Both the position numbers and the translations under genes were made by a program. DNA of 50,444 bases from JBDIBB01 sp039812685 (GTDB taxonomy: Bacteria; Acidobacteriota; Vicinamibacteria; Vicinamibacterales; JAFNAJ01). The DNA lies in NCBI GenBank assembly GCA_039812685.1, contig JBDIBB010000015.1, positions 1-50,444 of the forward strand. Reading direction: 5' to 3'. Every line of letters starts with the position of its first letter. Position 1 is the stretch's first letter. The notes under the pieces are model-generated. The model did no database searches, was not told the origin of the DNA, and saw nothing but the letters and a program-made list of their open reading frames with translations. Positions 1 to 9,947 of this stretch are shown piece after piece.

Positions 1-5
1 GCTAG

Positions 6-25
6 GGGCGGCCGGCCGGCCGCCC
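6..25. repeat. Perfect 20-bp GC palindrome before actD
   Basis: The stretch is a perfect inverted repeat built on alternating GGCC units. It lies between a TAG at 3-5, which may be the stop of an upstream actC, and the actD start. In RNA it would form a strong hairpin, possibly setting relative expression inside the operon. There is no T-run, so a simple terminator is unlikely. Confidence 0.5.
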
Positions 26-36
26 GCGAGGGTTGG

Positions 37-618
37 ATGATGGCGCACGACCAACTGGAGACAACACCGGCCTGGGGCCTGCTGGCGGAGTTCCCGTCGG
101 CCCCGGCGCTGCTGCGCGCGGCCGGGCGAACCTACGACGAGGGCTACCGGCGCATCGATGCCTTCACGCCGTTCCCGGTGCACGGGCTCGCGGAGGCGAT
201 GGGCCACCGCGACAAGACCGTGCAGCGCATCGTGCTGCTGGGGGGCATCGTCGGCGCGCTGGCCGGGCTCACGCTCTGTTACTGGACCAACACCACCGAA
301 GGCATGGGCGGCATCCTGTCGGGCTATGCCTACAACGTGGGCGGGCGCCCGCTCAACAGCTGGCCGGCCTTCGTCGTGCCGACCTTCGAGACCACGATCC
401 TGGTCTCGGCGATCGCGGCCGTGGTCGGCATGCTGGCCCTCAACGGCCTGCCGCTGCCCTACCACCCGGTGTTCAACGTGGCGCGGTTCCGCGATCACGC
501 CTCGCAGGACGGTTTCTTCCTGTGTGTCGAGGCCGACGACGACCGCTTCGACGCGGAGCGCACCCGGCAGTTCCTCGCCGGGCTGGGCGCCACCGAGGTG
601 AACGATGTCGCGCGATAA
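37..618 (+). CDS. actD: Alternative complex III subunit ActD (DUF3341)
   Basis: Membrane subunit of alternative complex III, the quinol:electron-acceptor oxidoreductase that replaces the bc1 complex in many bacteria. The 193-residue product has the DUF3341 layout: a soluble N-terminal part containing the YDEGYRRIDAFTPFPVHGL stretch (about residues 38-56), two hydrophobic helices (about 65-85 and 108-132) and a short soluble tail. ATG codons at 37 and 40 are both possible; GAGGG at 28-32 is better spaced for the second. It overlaps actE by 14 bases. The usual order is actABCDEF, so actA-C should lie just upstream of the window. Only the family and order are seen; the role is family knowledge. 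Confidence 0.9.
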   Translation: MMAHDQLETTPAWGLLAEFPSAPALLRAAGRTYDEGYRRIDAFTPFPVHGLAEAMGHRDKTVQRIVLLGGIVGALAGLTLCYWTNTTEGMGGILSGYAYNVGGRPLNSWPAFVVPTFETTILVSAIAAVVGMLALNGLPLPYHPVFNVARFRDHASQDGFFLCVEADDDRFDAERTRQFLAGLGATEVNDVAR

Positions 619-1252
619 CCGCGTCGGCCCGCGTCGCGCGCGCGGCGCCCGACGGCTCGCGGCCATCGCGATCGCGGCGGCGCTGCTGGCCGGCTGCCGT
701 CAGGACATGCACCAGGCGCCGCGCTACGATCCGCTCGAGCAGAGCGACTTCTTCGCCGACGGGCGTACGGCGCGCCCGTTCGTGGAGCACACCATCGCCC
801 GCGGGTTCCTGCGCGAGGACACCCGCTTCTACACGGGCAAGGAGCCGGACGGCCGGCTGCTCGAGACGGTGCCGCTCCCCGTGGACCGGACCCTGCTCGA
901 GCGCGGGCAGGACCGCTTCGACGTCTACTGCTCGCCGTGTCACGGCCGCACGGGCGACGGCAACGGCATGGTGGTGCAGCGGGGATTCAAGCAGCCGACC
1001 TCGTACCACACCGATCGCCTGCGGGCGCAGCCGGTGGGCTACTTCTACGACGTGATCACCAGCGGCTTCGGGGCGATGCAGGACTACTCGGCGCAGGTGG
1101 CGCCGCGGGATCGCTGGGCGATTGCCGCCTACGTGCGCGCGCTGCAGTTCAGCCGCCATGCCGATGCGGCCGACGTGCCCCCGGGCGCGCGCGGCGAGCT
1201 CGAGGCCGCCACGCCGGCGCCGAGCCACGGAGGAGCGAGCACCCATGAGTGA
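605..1252 (+). CDS. actE: ActE, monoheme cytochrome c lipoprotein of alternative complex III
   Basis: Cytochrome c subunit of alternative complex III that passes electrons toward the oxidase. The 215-residue product has a lipobox (LLAGC, Cys31), so it should be anchored on the outer face of the cytoplasmic membrane. The heme motif CSPCH is at residues 109-113 and a likely axial Met is Met158 in GFGAMQDY. GAGGTG at 595-600 precedes the ATG. The gene overlaps both neighbours (14 and 8 bases), indicating translational coupling. The single heme and the position between DUF3341 and NrfD-like genes match ActE of known clusters. Confidence 0.9.
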   Translation: MSRDNRVGPRRARGARRLAAIAIAAALLAGCRQDMHQAPRYDPLEQSDFFADGRTARPFVEHTIARGFLREDTRFYTGKEPDGRLLETVPLPVDRTLLERGQDRFDVYCSPCHGRTGDGNGMVVQRGFKQPTSYHTDRLRAQPVGYFYDVITSGFGAMQDYSAQVAPRDRWAIAAYVRALQFSRHADAADVPPGARGELEAATPAPSHGGASTHE

Positions 1253-2441
1253 GCCGTTGACCGCCGAGACCCTGCCGATGCCGGCGGCCGTCGATCGCCT
1301 GCGCCGGCGCGCGCTGGTCGCGGGCGTGGCCGGCCTGATCGCCATGGGCGCCGGCGCCGCATTCGACACCGAGAACTTCTTCCAGGGCTACCTGGTCGGG
1401 TTCATGTTCTGGTCGGGCGTCAGCCTCGGCTGCCTCGCGCTGACGATGATCCACCACCTGTCGGGCGGGCAGTGGGGACTGGTGACGCGGCGGATCTGGG
1501 AAGCCGCGGCGCGCACCACGCCGCTGATGCTGCTGTTCTTCGTGCCGCTCGTCTTCGGGCTGCCCTACCTCTACCAGTGGGCGCAGCCGGACCTGGTCGC
1601 CGCCGATCCCATCCTCCAGCACAAGGCGCCGTTTCTCAACACGCGGTTCTGGATCCTCCGCACGGTGGCGATGTTCGCCATCTGGAGCGGCATGGCCTGG
1701 CTGCTGACGACGTGGTCGCGGCAGCAGGACACCGTGCCCTCGGGGCGCCTCGACCGCCGGTTCCAGACGCTGTCGGGCCCCGGGCTGGTCGTCTACGGGC
1801 TGACCGTGTCGCTGGCGTCGATCGACTGGATGATGTCGGTCGACCCGCACTGGTTCTCGACGATTTACGGCTTCATCATGATGACCGGCCAGGGGCTGGC
1901 CGCGCTGGCCTTCACCGTGATCATGCTGTCGGTGCTCGGCGGCGAGGCGCCGCTGCGCGACGTGGTGAAGTCGCGGCACGTCCACGACCTCGGCAAGCTC
2001 ATGTTCGCGTTCGTCATGCTGTACGCCTACCTCACCTTCTCGCAGTACCTGATCGTCTGGTCGGCGAACCTCCCGGAGGAGATCCCGTGGTACCTCAAGC
2101 GGTTCACGGGAGGCTGGCAGGTGCTGCTCTTCGCGTTGATCGTCGCGCACTTCGCGCTGCCGTTCCTGATCATGCTGTCGGCCGAGGTGAAGCAGCGCCT
2201 GACCCGGCTCACGTGGATCGCGGGGCTGCTGTTCGTGGTGCGGTTCTTCGACACCGTGTTCCAGGTGCAGCCGCAGTACCACGACATGTTCACGATTCAC
2301 TGGACCGACGTGGCCGTGCTCGTCGGCATGGGCGGCATCTGGCTCGCCGCCTTCGCGCACTTCCTGAAGGGACGCCCGGTGCTGCCGGTGCACGACCCGT
2401 TCTTCCACCAGGTGCTGGCAACCGACCATGGCGCACACTGA
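1245..2441 (+). CDS. actF: ActF, quinone-interacting membrane subunit of alternative complex III
   Basis: Polytopic membrane protein of 398 residues with about ten hydrophobic helices, similar in character to the NrfD-like ActC/ActF pair of alternative complex III. The ATG at 1245 follows GGAGGAG at about 1229-1235; an in-frame extension to 1122 would run inside actE and reads as low-complexity sequence. Recognisable stretches are SLASIDWMMSVDPHWFSTIYG and QYLIVWSANLPEEIPWYLKR. The role in quinol oxidation or proton transfer is known for the family and not visible here. It overlaps the next gene by 14 bases. Confidence 0.88.
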   Translation: MSEPLTAETLPMPAAVDRLRRRALVAGVAGLIAMGAGAAFDTENFFQGYLVGFMFWSGVSLGCLALTMIHHLSGGQWGLVTRRIWEAAARTTPLMLLFFVPLVFGLPYLYQWAQPDLVAADPILQHKAPFLNTRFWILRTVAMFAIWSGMAWLLTTWSRQQDTVPSGRLDRRFQTLSGPGLVVYGLTVSLASIDWMMSVDPHWFSTIYGFIMMTGQGLAALAFTVIMLSVLGGEAPLRDVVKSRHVHDLGKLMFAFVMLYAYLTFSQYLIVWSANLPEEIPWYLKRFTGGWQVLLFALIVAHFALPFLIMLSAEVKQRLTRLTWIAGLLFVVRFFDTVFQVQPQYHDMFTIHWTDVAVLVGMGGIWLAAFAHFLKGRPVLPVHDPFFHQVLATDHGAH

Positions 2442-2877
2442 TCCGCACGCGCACGCGATGTCTCCGGCCGTCGGGCACGAGGGGAGCGAGGGCGACTTCC
2501 CCGGCGCCCGCCGCATCCTGGCCGTGACGGCCCTGTTCCTGGCGGCGGTGTTCGCCTTCGTCTACTTCGTCTTCGTGTCGTGGCGGGCCCGCGCCGTGGC
2601 CACCGATCCGCCGCCTTCGCCCGTGGCCGCCCGCGAGGGCGACCGCCTGCCGCCGCTGCCGCGGCTGCAGACCACGCCGAACTCCGATCTCGAGGCGTTC
2701 CGGGCCAGCGAGGACCAGGTGCTCACCAGTTACGCCTGGGTGGACCAGGAGAAGGGCATCGTCCGGCTGCCGATTGCGCGGGCGATCGAGTTGCTGGCCG
2801 AGCGGGGACTGCCACCGGCCGGCCCGGCGCCGGCCGCGTCCGACGCGCCGGCCCCGCCCGCGCCGGCCAGGCCATGA
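2428..2877 (+). CDS. Small single-helix protein of ACIII-caa3 clusters, His/Met-rich N-terminus
   Basis: A 149-residue protein of unknown function. The first 17 residues hold His3, His7, His9, Met11 and His17. One transmembrane helix follows (about residues 30-52). A soluble part contains a characteristic block (SYAWVDQEKGIVRLPIARA, then LLAERGLPP) and ends in a Pro/Ala-rich tail. From memory, similar short proteins sit between complex III-type and oxidase genes in Acidobacteriota. The gene overlaps actF by 14 bases and is followed by the SCO gene. An assembly or copper-delivery role is a guess from position and the His/Met cluster. Confidence 0.8.
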   Translation: MAHTDPHAHAMSPAVGHEGSEGDFPGARRILAVTALFLAAVFAFVYFVFVSWRARAVATDPPPSPVAAREGDRLPPLPRLQTTPNSDLEAFRASEDQVLTSYAWVDQEKGIVRLPIARAIELLAERGLPPAGPAPAASDAPAPPAPARP

Positions 2878-2962
2878 GGCCGCGTCGGATCCGCCAGCCC
2901 GACGGGGAGGCGAGGTGGACGGCGGGCGTGCCGTGGGATCGTGAAACGAGCAGGTGGAGATC

Positions 2963-3862
2963 GTGACGAAGTGGACGTGGCGTGATCGGCTGGCTGGGAG
3001 CGGCGTGCGGGCCGGCGTGGCGGCGTGCGCGCTGCTGATGGCCGCGGCGGGCGCCGCGGCGCAGACCGGACCCGGCGGTGTGGCCCCGCGGCCCATCGAC
3101 CCGGTGACCAAGCGTCCGGTGCTGCTGCAGGACGTGAAGTTCGAGCAGCGGCTCGACGCGCAGGTGCCCGCCGACCTCGCGTTCAAGGACGAGCTGGGTA
3201 ACACGGTGCGCCTGGGCGACTACTTCGGCCAGCGGCCGATCGTGCTGGCGCTGGTGTACTTCGAGTGCCCCATGCTGTGTTCGCAGGTGCTCACCGACCT
3301 GATGAGCGCTCTGGGGGTGCTGTCCTTCGATCCCGGCAAGGAGTTCGACGTGGTGGCCGTGAGCTTCAACGCGAAGGAGTCGCCCGGGCTCGCCGCCGCC
3401 AAGAAGGCCACCTACATGGAGCGCTTCGGCCGCCCGGGCACCGAGCGGGGCTTCCACTTCCTGACCGGCGACGAGGCGTCGATCGCGCGGCTCACCGACG
3501 CCGTGGGGTTCAAGTTCGCCTGGGACGAGGAGATCAAGCAGTACGCGCACGCGACCGGCCTCGTGGTGCTCACGCCCGAGGGGCGCGTCTCGAAATACGT
3601 GTACGGCCTCGAGTACTCGCCGCGCGACCTGCGCCTGGCGCTGGTCGAGGCCTCCGAGCGCCGGATCGGCTCGCCGGTCGACGCGCTCCTGCTCTATTGC
3701 TATCACTACGATCCGACCACGGGGAAGTACGGGCTGGCGGCGATGCGGACCGTGCAGGTGGCTGGGCTCCTCGTCGTCATGGCCATGGTGACGTTCTGGA
3801 TCGTGATGTGGCGCGCGTCGAGGCGGCCGGCGACGCCGCCGGCGACGCCGCAGCGCGCCTAG
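2963..3862 (+). CDS. SCO1/SenC copper chaperone for oxidase assembly
   Basis: Thioredoxin-fold copper chaperone that metallates the CuA site of subunit II. The product has a signal or anchor sequence (about residues 15-34), the CPMLC copper motif (Cys102, Cys106 counted from GTG 2963), the distal ligand His196 in YAHATGL, and unusually a second hydrophobic helix at the C-terminus (VAGLLVVMAMVTFWIVMW). GTG at 2963 has AGGTGG at 2952-2957; GTG at 2954 is an alternative adding three residues. Placement directly before the CuA subunit gene fits the role. The end carries a tandem 12-mer coding PATP-PATP. Confidence 0.9.
   Translation: MTKWTWRDRLAGSGVRAGVAACALLMAAAGAAAQTGPGGVAPRPIDPVTKRPVLLQDVKFEQRLDAQVPADLAFKDELGNTVRLGDYFGQRPIVLALVYFECPMLCSQVLTDLMSALGVLSFDPGKEFDVVAVSFNAKESPGLAAAKKATYMERFGRPGTERGFHFLTGDEASIARLTDAVGFKFAWDEEIKQYAHATGLVVLTPEGRVSKYVYGLEYSPRDLRLALVEASERRIGSPVDALLLYCYHYDPTTGKYGLAAMRTVQVAGLLVVMAMVTFWIVMWRASRRPATPPATPQRA
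3827..3850. repeat. Tandem 12-bp direct repeat at the end of the SCO gene
   Basis: Two identical 12-mers (CCGGCGACGCCG) lie head to tail inside the last codons of the SCO gene and encode a repeated Pro-Ala-Thr-Pro unit. This looks like simple slippage in a disordered tail. Confidence 0.7.
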
Positions 3863-3910
3863 GCGCCCACCGGCGCGCCACGGGACCCGGCAGGCAGATC
3901 ACAGCAGCTT

Positions 3911-4885
3911 ATGGGTAACATTCCGCTCTTTCCGCAGCAGGCCTCGAACCACGCGACGGCGGTCGACGGGCTCTATTTCTTCATCATCAGCGTGACGGCG
4001 TTCTTCGCGCTGCTGGTGGTGGTGCTGGTCACCATCTTCGCGGTCCGCTACCGCCGGCGCCACGCCGCCGAGGTGGGCACGCCCGTGCACGGGGCGCTGC
4101 TGCTGGAGATCACGTGGTCGGTGATCCCGCTGATCATCGCGATGGTGATGTTCTACTGGGGCGCCACGGTCTTCTTCGCGATGTCCCGGCCGCCGCAGAA
4201 TGCGATGGAGATCTACACGGTGGGCAAGCGCTGGATGTGGAAGTTCCAGCACGTCACCGGGCAGCGCGAGATCAACGAGCTGCACGTGCCGGTGGGCACG
4301 CCCGTCAAGCTGCTCATCGGCTCGGAGGACGTCATCCACTCGGTGTTCGTGCCCGCGTTCCGCGTGAAGATGGACGCGGTGCCCGGGCGCACCACCTCGC
4401 TCTGGTTCACCGCGACCAAGCCCGGGCAGTACCACCTGTTCTGCGCCGAGTACTGCGGGCAGCGCCACTCGGGGATGATCGGGTCGGTCTACGTGATGGA
4501 GCCGGCCGAGTTCCAGACGTGGCTGGCCGGCGGCGCGCCGCCGGCCAACATGGCCGAGGCCGGCGAGAAGCTGTTCACCGACCTGGCCTGCGTCACCTGC
4601 CACCACGAGGACAACACGGGGCGCGGGCCGTCGCTGCGGGGGGTGTTCGGCTCGACGGCCCGGATGACGGGCGGTGGATCGGTGACGGTCGACGAAGCCT
4701 ACCTTCGCGAATCGATCGTCAACCCGCAGGCGAAGATCGTCGCGGGCTACCAGCCGCTGATGCCGACCTTCCAGGGGCTGGTGAGCGAGGAACAGATGAA
4801 CATGCTCGTGGCCTACATCAAGTCGCTGGCGAGCCGCCCGGCGGAGACCGACGCCGCCGCGCCGGCCGCGGCGCCGCCGCAGTAG
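3911..4885 (+). CDS. ctaC: Cytochrome c oxidase subunit II with fused cytochrome c (caa3 type)
   Basis: CuA-bearing subunit of a heme-copper oxidase. The 324-residue product has two N-terminal helices (about 21-45 and 62-90), a cupredoxin domain with His143, Cys178, Glu180, Cys182, His186 and Met189 as CuA ligands, and a fused cytochrome c domain with CVTCH (227-231) and likely axial Met284. The fusion defines a caa3-type oxidase that can accept electrons directly from a partner complex, here probably ActE of alternative complex III. There is no strong Shine-Dalgarno sequence before the ATG. The Ala/Pro-rich C-terminus is low complexity. Confidence 0.95.
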   Translation: MGNIPLFPQQASNHATAVDGLYFFIISVTAFFALLVVVLVTIFAVRYRRRHAAEVGTPVHGALLLEITWSVIPLIIAMVMFYWGATVFFAMSRPPQNAMEIYTVGKRWMWKFQHVTGQREINELHVPVGTPVKLLIGSEDVIHSVFVPAFRVKMDAVPGRTTSLWFTATKPGQYHLFCAEYCGQRHSGMIGSVYVMEPAEFQTWLAGGAPPANMAEAGEKLFTDLACVTCHHEDNTGRGPSLRGVFGSTARMTGGGSVTVDEAYLRESIVNPQAKIVAGYQPLMPTFQGLVSEEQMNMLVAYIKSLASRPAETDAAAPAAAPPQ

Positions 4886-4925
4886 GCCGTTGGCGATGAC
4901 AGCAGGGCACCAGGCAGGACAAGAC

Positions 4926-6531
<1,606 letters not shown>

Positions 6532-6539
<8 letters not shown>

Positions 6540-7191
6540 CCCGGACGCCATCTCCCACGCCAGGCTCCAGCACCATTTCGACACGCTGGAGCAGCAGCAG
6601 CAGGCCTCCACGCTGGGCATGTGGCTGTTTCTCGCCACCGAACTCCTGTTCTTCGGCGGGATGTTCCTCGCCTACACGCTCTACCGCGCGTGGTACCCGG
6701 ACGCGTGGGTGGCCGCCAGCCACCACCTCGACGTCTTCTGGGGCGCGTTCAACACCGTGGCGCTGATCCTCAGCTCGTTCACCATGGCCATGGCCGTGCA
6801 CGCGGCCCAGACCGGCAGCCGCCAGGGCCAGATCGTCTTCCTCGTGCTCACGATGGCGCTCGGCACGGTCTTCCTGGGCGTCAAGGCCATGGAGTACGCC
6901 GACAAGTTCGACCATCACCTGGTGCCCGGACCGGGCTTCCTGTTCGATGATCCGCGGTACGCCCGCGCGGCACAGATCTTCTTCTCGGTCTACTTCGCGA
7001 TGACCGGCGTGCACGCCCTGCACATGGTGATCGGCCTCGGCCTGCTGCTGTGGCTGCTGGCCGGGGCCAGGCGGGGGACGTTCACGGCCGAGTACAACAC
7101 CCCCGTGGAGATGGTCGGGCTCTACTGGCACTTCGTCGACATCATCTGGATCTTCCTGTTTCCGCTGCTCTACCTCGTGGGGCATCACTGA
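6532..7191 (+). CDS. ctaE: Cytochrome c oxidase subunit III
   Basis: Membrane subunit of 219 residues with the short, roughly five-helix form usual in caa3 oxidases. Recognisable segments are LGMWLFLATELLFFGGMFLAY near the N-terminus and GLYWHFVDIIWIFLFPLLYL at the C-terminus. The start is TTG at 6532, inside the end of the subunit I gene, with GAGGAG at 6519-6524 seven bases upstream; the next Met codon would cut into the first helix. Overlap implies coupled translation with subunit I. Confidence 0.94.
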
Positions 7192-7243
7192 GGATGGTTG
7201 GCGGCCGGCGGCGCGATGCCGCGGGCCGACGGAACCCGTTGCC

Positions 7244-7552
7244 ATGGTCGAACACACGCAGCACGTCGCCCCGGTGCGCCTCTACGTCGTCGTCTTCCTC
7301 GCCCTGCTCGTGCTCACGTTCCTCACGGTGGGCGTCACCTACGTCGACATGGGCGAGTACAACCTGTTTGTCGCGCTCGGGATCGCCATCTTCAAGGCCA
7401 GCCTGGTGATCCTCTACTTCATGCACGCGCGCTGGAGCCCCAGGCTCGTCCAGATCGTGATGCTCACCAGCCTGCTGTTCATCGGCATCCTCGCCTCGTT
7501 CAGCTTCGCCGACTACCTCACGCGCGGCCTGCTCGGCGTGCCCGGACGGTAG
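7244..7552 (+). CDS. ctaF: Cytochrome c oxidase subunit IV (caa3 small membrane subunit)
   Basis: A 102-residue protein with three predicted helices, matching the prokaryotic subunit IV family (conserved FKASLVILYFMHARWSP stretch at about residues 48-64). It probably stabilises the oxidase and is not catalytic. It lies 52 bases after subunit III and is the last gene of the respiratory operon. No clear terminator with a T-run follows, only GC-rich inverted repeats. Confidence 0.92.
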   Translation: MVEHTQHVAPVRLYVVVFLALLVLTFLTVGVTYVDMGEYNLFVALGIAIFKASLVILYFMHARWSPRLVQIVMLTSLLFIGILASFSFADYLTRGLLGVPGR

Positions 7553-7766
7553 CCTCGCCCGCCAGGCGTCGCCGGGCGGCGATCCCGCACCGATCCGCCA
7601 TCTCGTCGGGCGCCGATCCACGCCAGGCCGGGGCGTCCGGGCCCGGTGCGCCGCGCCGGCGGACATCGACGGGCCGCCGGTGACGGCCTTGTGACGAACC
7701 GCCGCCAGCCACGCGGGGGATCCGCCATAATGGGCCGTCGGCACGGTGTCCGAGGAGTCCTCCGCC
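7553..7766. other. Intergenic region between oxidase operon and prolyl oligopeptidase
   Basis: This 214-bp gap contains several short GC-rich inverted repeats but no convincing small gene. Toward its end lies a -10-like CATAAT (7726-7731) and a Shine-Dalgarno GAGGAG (7752-7757) for the following gene. Confidence 0.5.
7726..7731 (+). promoter_or_regulatory. Putative -10 box of the prolyl oligopeptidase gene
   Basis: CATAAT matches five of six bases of the sigma-70 -10 hexamer and stands out in very GC-rich DNA, 35 bases before the ATG. No good -35 element is seen at the expected distance, so the call rests on the -10 alone. Confidence 0.35.
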
Positions 7767-9947
7767 ATGTGCAATCCGTCCCGTCGCCTCCCGATCGCCC
7801 TCGCCGTGGCGGCTGCCGCGGTGTTCACCAGCCACGTCGCGTCGCGCGCCGATGACGCGGCCTCGGCCTGGCGCTACCCCGCGACGCGCACGGTCGATCA
7901 CGTCGACACGTACCACGGAACGCGGGTCCCCGATCCGTATCGATGGCTCGAGGACGACAATTCGCCCGAGACCAGGGCCTGGGTCGAGGCGCAGAACGAG
8001 GTCACCTTCGGCCACCTGAACCAGATCCCGTTCCGCGCCGCGCTCACCGCCCGGATGCGGGAGCTCCTCGATTACCCGCGCTACACGGCGCCGTCTCGGC
8101 GCGGCGGCAGGTTCTTCTACTCGCTCAACCAGGGCCGCCAGAACCACGCCGTCATCTACGTGCAGACGGGGCTCGACGGCGCGCCCGAGGTCCTGCTCGA
8201 CCCGAACACGTTCTCGGCCGACGGCAAGACGCGGCTGGGCGCGTTCGCGCCGTCGCGGTCGGGCGCCTACGCGGTCTACGGGATCTCGGTGGGCGGCTCC
8301 GACTGGCAGGAATACCGCGTCATCGACGTCGCCACGAGGAAGCCGCTCGAGGATCGGCTCGAGTGGATCAAGGTGTCGGGCGTGGCGTGGCAGGGCGACG
8401 GGTTCTTCTACAGCCGCTACCCCGCTCCCGCGAAGGGCCAGGAACTCTCGTCTCGCAACGAGAACCACCAGGTCTGGTACCACCGGCTCGGGACGCCGCA
8501 GTCCGCCGACACGCTCGTCTACGAGGACGCCGCCAACCCGCAGCGCTTCCACATGGTCAGCACCACCGACGACGAGCGGTTCGCCATCCTCAGCGTGTCC
8601 GAGCGCGGCAAGGGGAAGAAGGGCAACGCGCTCTTCGTCCGCGATCTCGCCGCCGGCGACCGGACGTTCCGTCCGCTCGTCCCCGGGATTGGCGACGATG
8701 AGTTCGACGTGATCGACAACGTGGGCGGGCAACTGCTGGTGCGCACCAACAGGGGCGCTCCCAACGGCCGTGTCGTGCGCATCGACCCGGCCGATGCCGG
8801 CGAGGCCGCCTGGAAGACGGTGCTCGCCGAGCGATCCGAGCCGCTGCAGGGCGTCGGCACGGCCGGCGGGCGGCTCTTCGCCACCTATCTCAAGGACGTG
8901 ACGACGCGTGCCTACGTGTTCGCGCTCGACGGCAGCGGCCAGCGCGAGATCGCGCTGCCGGGGCTTGGTTCGGCCGGCGGCTTCGGCGGGCGGGCCGACG
9001 ACACGTTCGTCTTCTACACCTATTCGTCGTTCGACGTGCCGCAGACCATCTACCGGTACGACATCGCCACGGGCGCGAGCCGCGTGTTCCGCGCGCCGGA
9101 GGTGCCCGGGTACCGTGCCGGCGACTACGAGACGAAGCAGGTCTTCTACACGAGCCGCGACGGCACCCGCGTGCCGATGTTCATCGTCCACCGGAAGGGG
9201 ATCGCGCTCGACGGCGCCAACCCGACGCTGCTCTACGGCTACGGCGGCTTCAACATCACCCAGTCGCCGGGCTTCAGCGCGCTCCGGCTGGCGCTGCTCG
9301 AACAGGGCGTGGTCTACGCGGTGGCGAACCTGCGCGGCGGCGGCGAGTACGGCGAGACCTGGCACGAGGCTGGCACGAAGCTGAAGAAGCAGAACGTCTT
9401 CGACGACTTCATCGCGGCGGCCGAGTGGCTGATCGCCAGCAAGTACACGTCGCCGGCGAAGCTGGCGATCCAGGGCGGCAGCAACGGCGGCCTGCTGGTG
9501 GGCGCCGTGATGAACCAGCGGCCCGATCTCTTCCGCGTGGCCATCCCGCAGGTGGGCGTGATGGACATGCTGCGGTTCCACAAGTTCACGATCGGCTGGA
9601 ACTGGATCGCCGACTACGGGTCCAGCGACGATCCCGCCGAGTTCAAGGCGCTGCTGGCCTACTCGCCGCTGCACAACGTGAAGGCCGGCGTCACCTATCC
9701 GGCCACGCTGGTCACCACCGCCGACCACGACGATCGCGTCGTGCCGGCGCACTCGTTCAAGTACGCGGCGACGCTCCAGGCCAGGGCGGCCTCGACGAAC
9801 CCGGCCCTGATCCGCATCGAGACGAAGTCGGGGCACGGCGCGGCCGATCAGGAGGCGCAGATCCTCACCAACGCCGACGTCTACGCCTTCGTGATGTACC
9901 ACCTCGGCGTGACGCCGACGTTCGCGCCGGCGCCTACACGTCCCTGA
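7767..9947 (+). CDS. Prolyl oligopeptidase, S9A family, secreted
   Basis: Serine peptidase that cleaves short peptides after proline. The 726-residue product has a signal peptide (about residues 1-29), a beta-propeller gate domain and a C-terminal alpha/beta hydrolase domain. The catalytic triad is Ser572 in GGSNGG, Asp655 in DHDDRVVP and His690 in KSGHGA. The length fits the family. ATG 7767 is preferred because GAGGAG sits at 7752-7757; a GTG at 7746 would add seven residues before the signal peptide. The end overlaps by 14 bases with the convergent permease gene. A role in scavenging proline-rich peptides outside the cytoplasm is inferred from the signal peptide. Confidence 0.94.
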   Translation: MCNPSRRLPIALAVAAAAVFTSHVASRADDAASAWRYPATRTVDHVDTYHGTRVPDPYRWLEDDNSPETRAWVEAQNEVTFGHLNQIPFRAALTARMRELLDYPRYTAPSRRGGRFFYSLNQGRQNHAVIYVQTGLDGAPEVLLDPNTFSADGKTRLGAFAPSRSGAYAVYGISVGGSDWQEYRVIDVATRKPLEDRLEWIKVSGVAWQGDGFFYSRYPAPAKGQELSSRNENHQVWYHRLGTPQSADTLVYEDAANPQRFHMVSTTDDERFAILSVSERGKGKKGNALFVRDLAAGDRTFRPLVPGIGDDEFDVIDNVGGQLLVRTNRGAPNGRVVRIDPADAGEAAWKTVLAERSEPLQGVGTAGGRLFATYLKDVTTRAYVFALDGSGQREIALPGLGSAGGFGGRADDTFVFYTYSSFDVPQTIYRYDIATGASRVFRAPEVPGYRAGDYETKQVFYTSRDGTRVPMFIVHRKGIALDGANPTLLYGYGGFNITQSPGFSALRLALLEQGVVYAVANLRGGGEYGETWHEAGTKLKKQNVFDDFIAAAEWLIASKYTSPAKLAIQGGSNGGLLVGAVMNQRPDLFRVAIPQVGVMDMLRFHKFTIGWNWIADYGSSDDPAEFKALLAYSPLHNVKAGVTYPATLVTTADHDDRVVPAHSFKYAATLQARAASTNPALIRIETKSGHGAADQEAQILTNADVYAFVMYHLGVTPTFAPAPTRP

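Noticed and set aside
7518..9902. Open frame of 794 codons on the minus strand opposite the prolyl oligopeptidase
   Set aside because: Shadow; the plus-strand peptidase has a complete triad and a ribosome binding site.
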